Both the position numbers and the translations under genes were made by a program. The notes under the pieces were generated by a model. It did not search any database and was not told the DNA's origin. It saw nothing but the letters and a program-made list of their open reading frames with translations. From Firmicutes bacterium UBA4881 (GTDB lineage Bacteria > Bacillota > DTU065), in the NCBI GenBank assembly GCA_002399235.1, contig DHDH01000020.1, forward strand, positions 1 through 13,023: 13,023 bases of DNA, read 5' to 3'. This document shows, piece by piece, positions 12,442 to 13,023 of the stretch. Position 1 is the stretch's first letter; each line of letters begins with the position of its first letter.

Positions 12442-13023
12442 TTAAGCTCTAGAGATATCACCTCTAAGAACAACTACCCCTAGAGGACTTGTGGAATCAC
12501 GGCTTTCAGCAGTAACATAAACTAAATCATAGAATTCCAAAGCTTTGCTCAAGCGAACAATACCACTCCAAACTCCGTCTGGTGATACATACATAGTTGC
12601 TGATTGCCAAGTTAGTGTTGTCTTATCTCTGACAAATATCCGGTAGACCATGCCACCTAAAGTCTCAGGATCTGGTAATCCAGTTGCCAGAGCAGATACT
12701 GTGTTGTCATCGAAGTTGTAGATACCAAAGCCCTGGGCCATAGGAGCTGAGTTAGTATTTTGTAACATCTGGCATTTCTTTCCAGCTATTTCACAAGGTC
12801 CAGTTGGTATGCATATCCGTTGACCGATAACTAACCTATTTGGATCGATGCCGGGGTTAAAGCGTAATATACAATCAACAGTTGTGTTATAACGTGCTGC
12901 TAAATTGAAAAGAGTGTCTCCAGCTTGAATGGTATAGATTATTCCCGGACATTGAGGAATTACTGCTGGTATACATATTTGCTGGCCTATTACTAGTCTA
13001 TTAGGATCAATACCTGGGTTAGC
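12442..13023 (-). CDS. LysM repeat protein with RskA-C-like C-terminal domain (5' end outside window)
   Basis: The frame is open to the window edge, giving 193 visible C-terminal residues. The first 20 are the end of one LysM repeat (NPGIDPNRLVIGQQICIP). A full LysM follows at about 25-73, with YTIQAGDTLFNLAARYNTTV, then NPGIDPNRLVIGQRICIP. Repeats are 54 residues apart (162 bases) and carry matching cysteines (C17/C71, plus C25 and C51). LysM binds peptidoglycan or related glycans. After a Cys-containing linker (C77, C84), residues about 97-189 look like the C-terminal domain of RskA-type anti-sigma proteins. They show GLPDPETLGGMVYRIFV at 115-131, DG at 149-150, then VTAES, a Pro and VVVLRG near the end. 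Internal ATG 12768 is not a likely start, as LysM coding continues upstream. It is probably cell-envelope or spore associated; the signal peptide, if any, lies beyond the window. Confidence 0.8.
   Translation of the reverse strand, partial: ANPGIDPNRLVIGQQICIPAVIPQCPGIIYTIQAGDTLFNLAARYNTTVDCILRFNPGIDPNRLVIGQRICIPTGPCEIAGKKCQMLQNTNSAPMAQGFGIYNFDDNTVSALATGLPDPETLGGMVYRIFVRDKTTLTWQSATMYVSPDGVWSGIVRLSKALEFYDLVYVTAESRDSTSPLGVVVLRGDISRA

Noticed and set aside
12766..12768. ATG 12768 as the start of a 108-residue protein
   Set aside because: The same frame continues upstream without a stop through more than one LysM repeat to the window edge, so this Met is internal.

Overview
The window is AT-rich DNA with dense gene packing and strong AGGAGG-type ribosome binding sites. 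It carries sigma-A style promoters (TTGACT-17-TATAAT) and intrinsic terminators with T-tracts, and uses GTG or TTG starts several times. Gene content (a YozG-like XRE regulator with a DUF2975 membrane protein, a Cys-containing LysM repeat protein, DUF2284, an M32 carboxypeptidase) points to an anaerobic clostridia-like member of the Bacillota. Two ABC solute-binding proteins have Sec signal peptides without a lipobox cysteine. A small secreted protein also looks like a beta-barrel. Together these suggest an outer-membrane-bearing (diderm) lineage, such as Halanaerobiales-like or Limnochordia-like bacteria. That placement is inference.

Layout. Positions 28-2694 (minus) form a tight three-gene unit: a DUF2284 Cys-rich protein, a YbjQ/UPF0145 protein and a heparinase II/III-family lyase. 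Divergent from it (plus, 2897-3686) is a DUF2975 membrane protein gene followed by its XRE regulator. Upstream of that pair is a strong promoter set among repeated TATCG motifs, including a perfect palindrome. A shared terminator hairpin separates this pair from a minus-strand nitroreductase. The next plus-strand gene (4489-5769) is an orphan sugar-type solute-binding protein, with short repeats upstream and a strong bidirectional terminator downstream.

The rest of the window is minus-strand. A LacI-type regulator is followed 19 bases later by an M32 carboxypeptidase (8309 down to 5801), driven from a compact promoter just behind the preceding terminator. Before it in transcription order comes a complete polar amino-acid ABC importer operon: binding protein, permease, ATPase. 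Its last gene is an EamA/DMT exporter-type permease, coupled to the ATPase by an ATGA overlap. The operon has a near-consensus promoter at 11581-11609, a hairpin between the binding-protein and permease genes, and a clean terminator at the end. At the right lie a small secreted beta-rich protein and the 3' part of a LysM protein that runs off the window and ends in an RskA-C-like domain.

How the genes work together: the amino-acid operon pairs uptake with a probable efflux carrier. The orphan sugar-binding protein, LacI regulator and cytoplasmic heparinase-like lyase could serve carbohydrate use, but nothing in the sequence ties them to one pathway. I found no CRISPR array, tRNA, rRNA, prophage or complete insertion sequence. 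The left edge (bases 1-24) may be the tip of a transposable element. The most interesting points are the TATCG operator cluster, the importer-exporter fusion operon, the diderm signatures, and the LysM plus RskA-C-like architecture. None amounts to a clearly new system on sequence reading alone.
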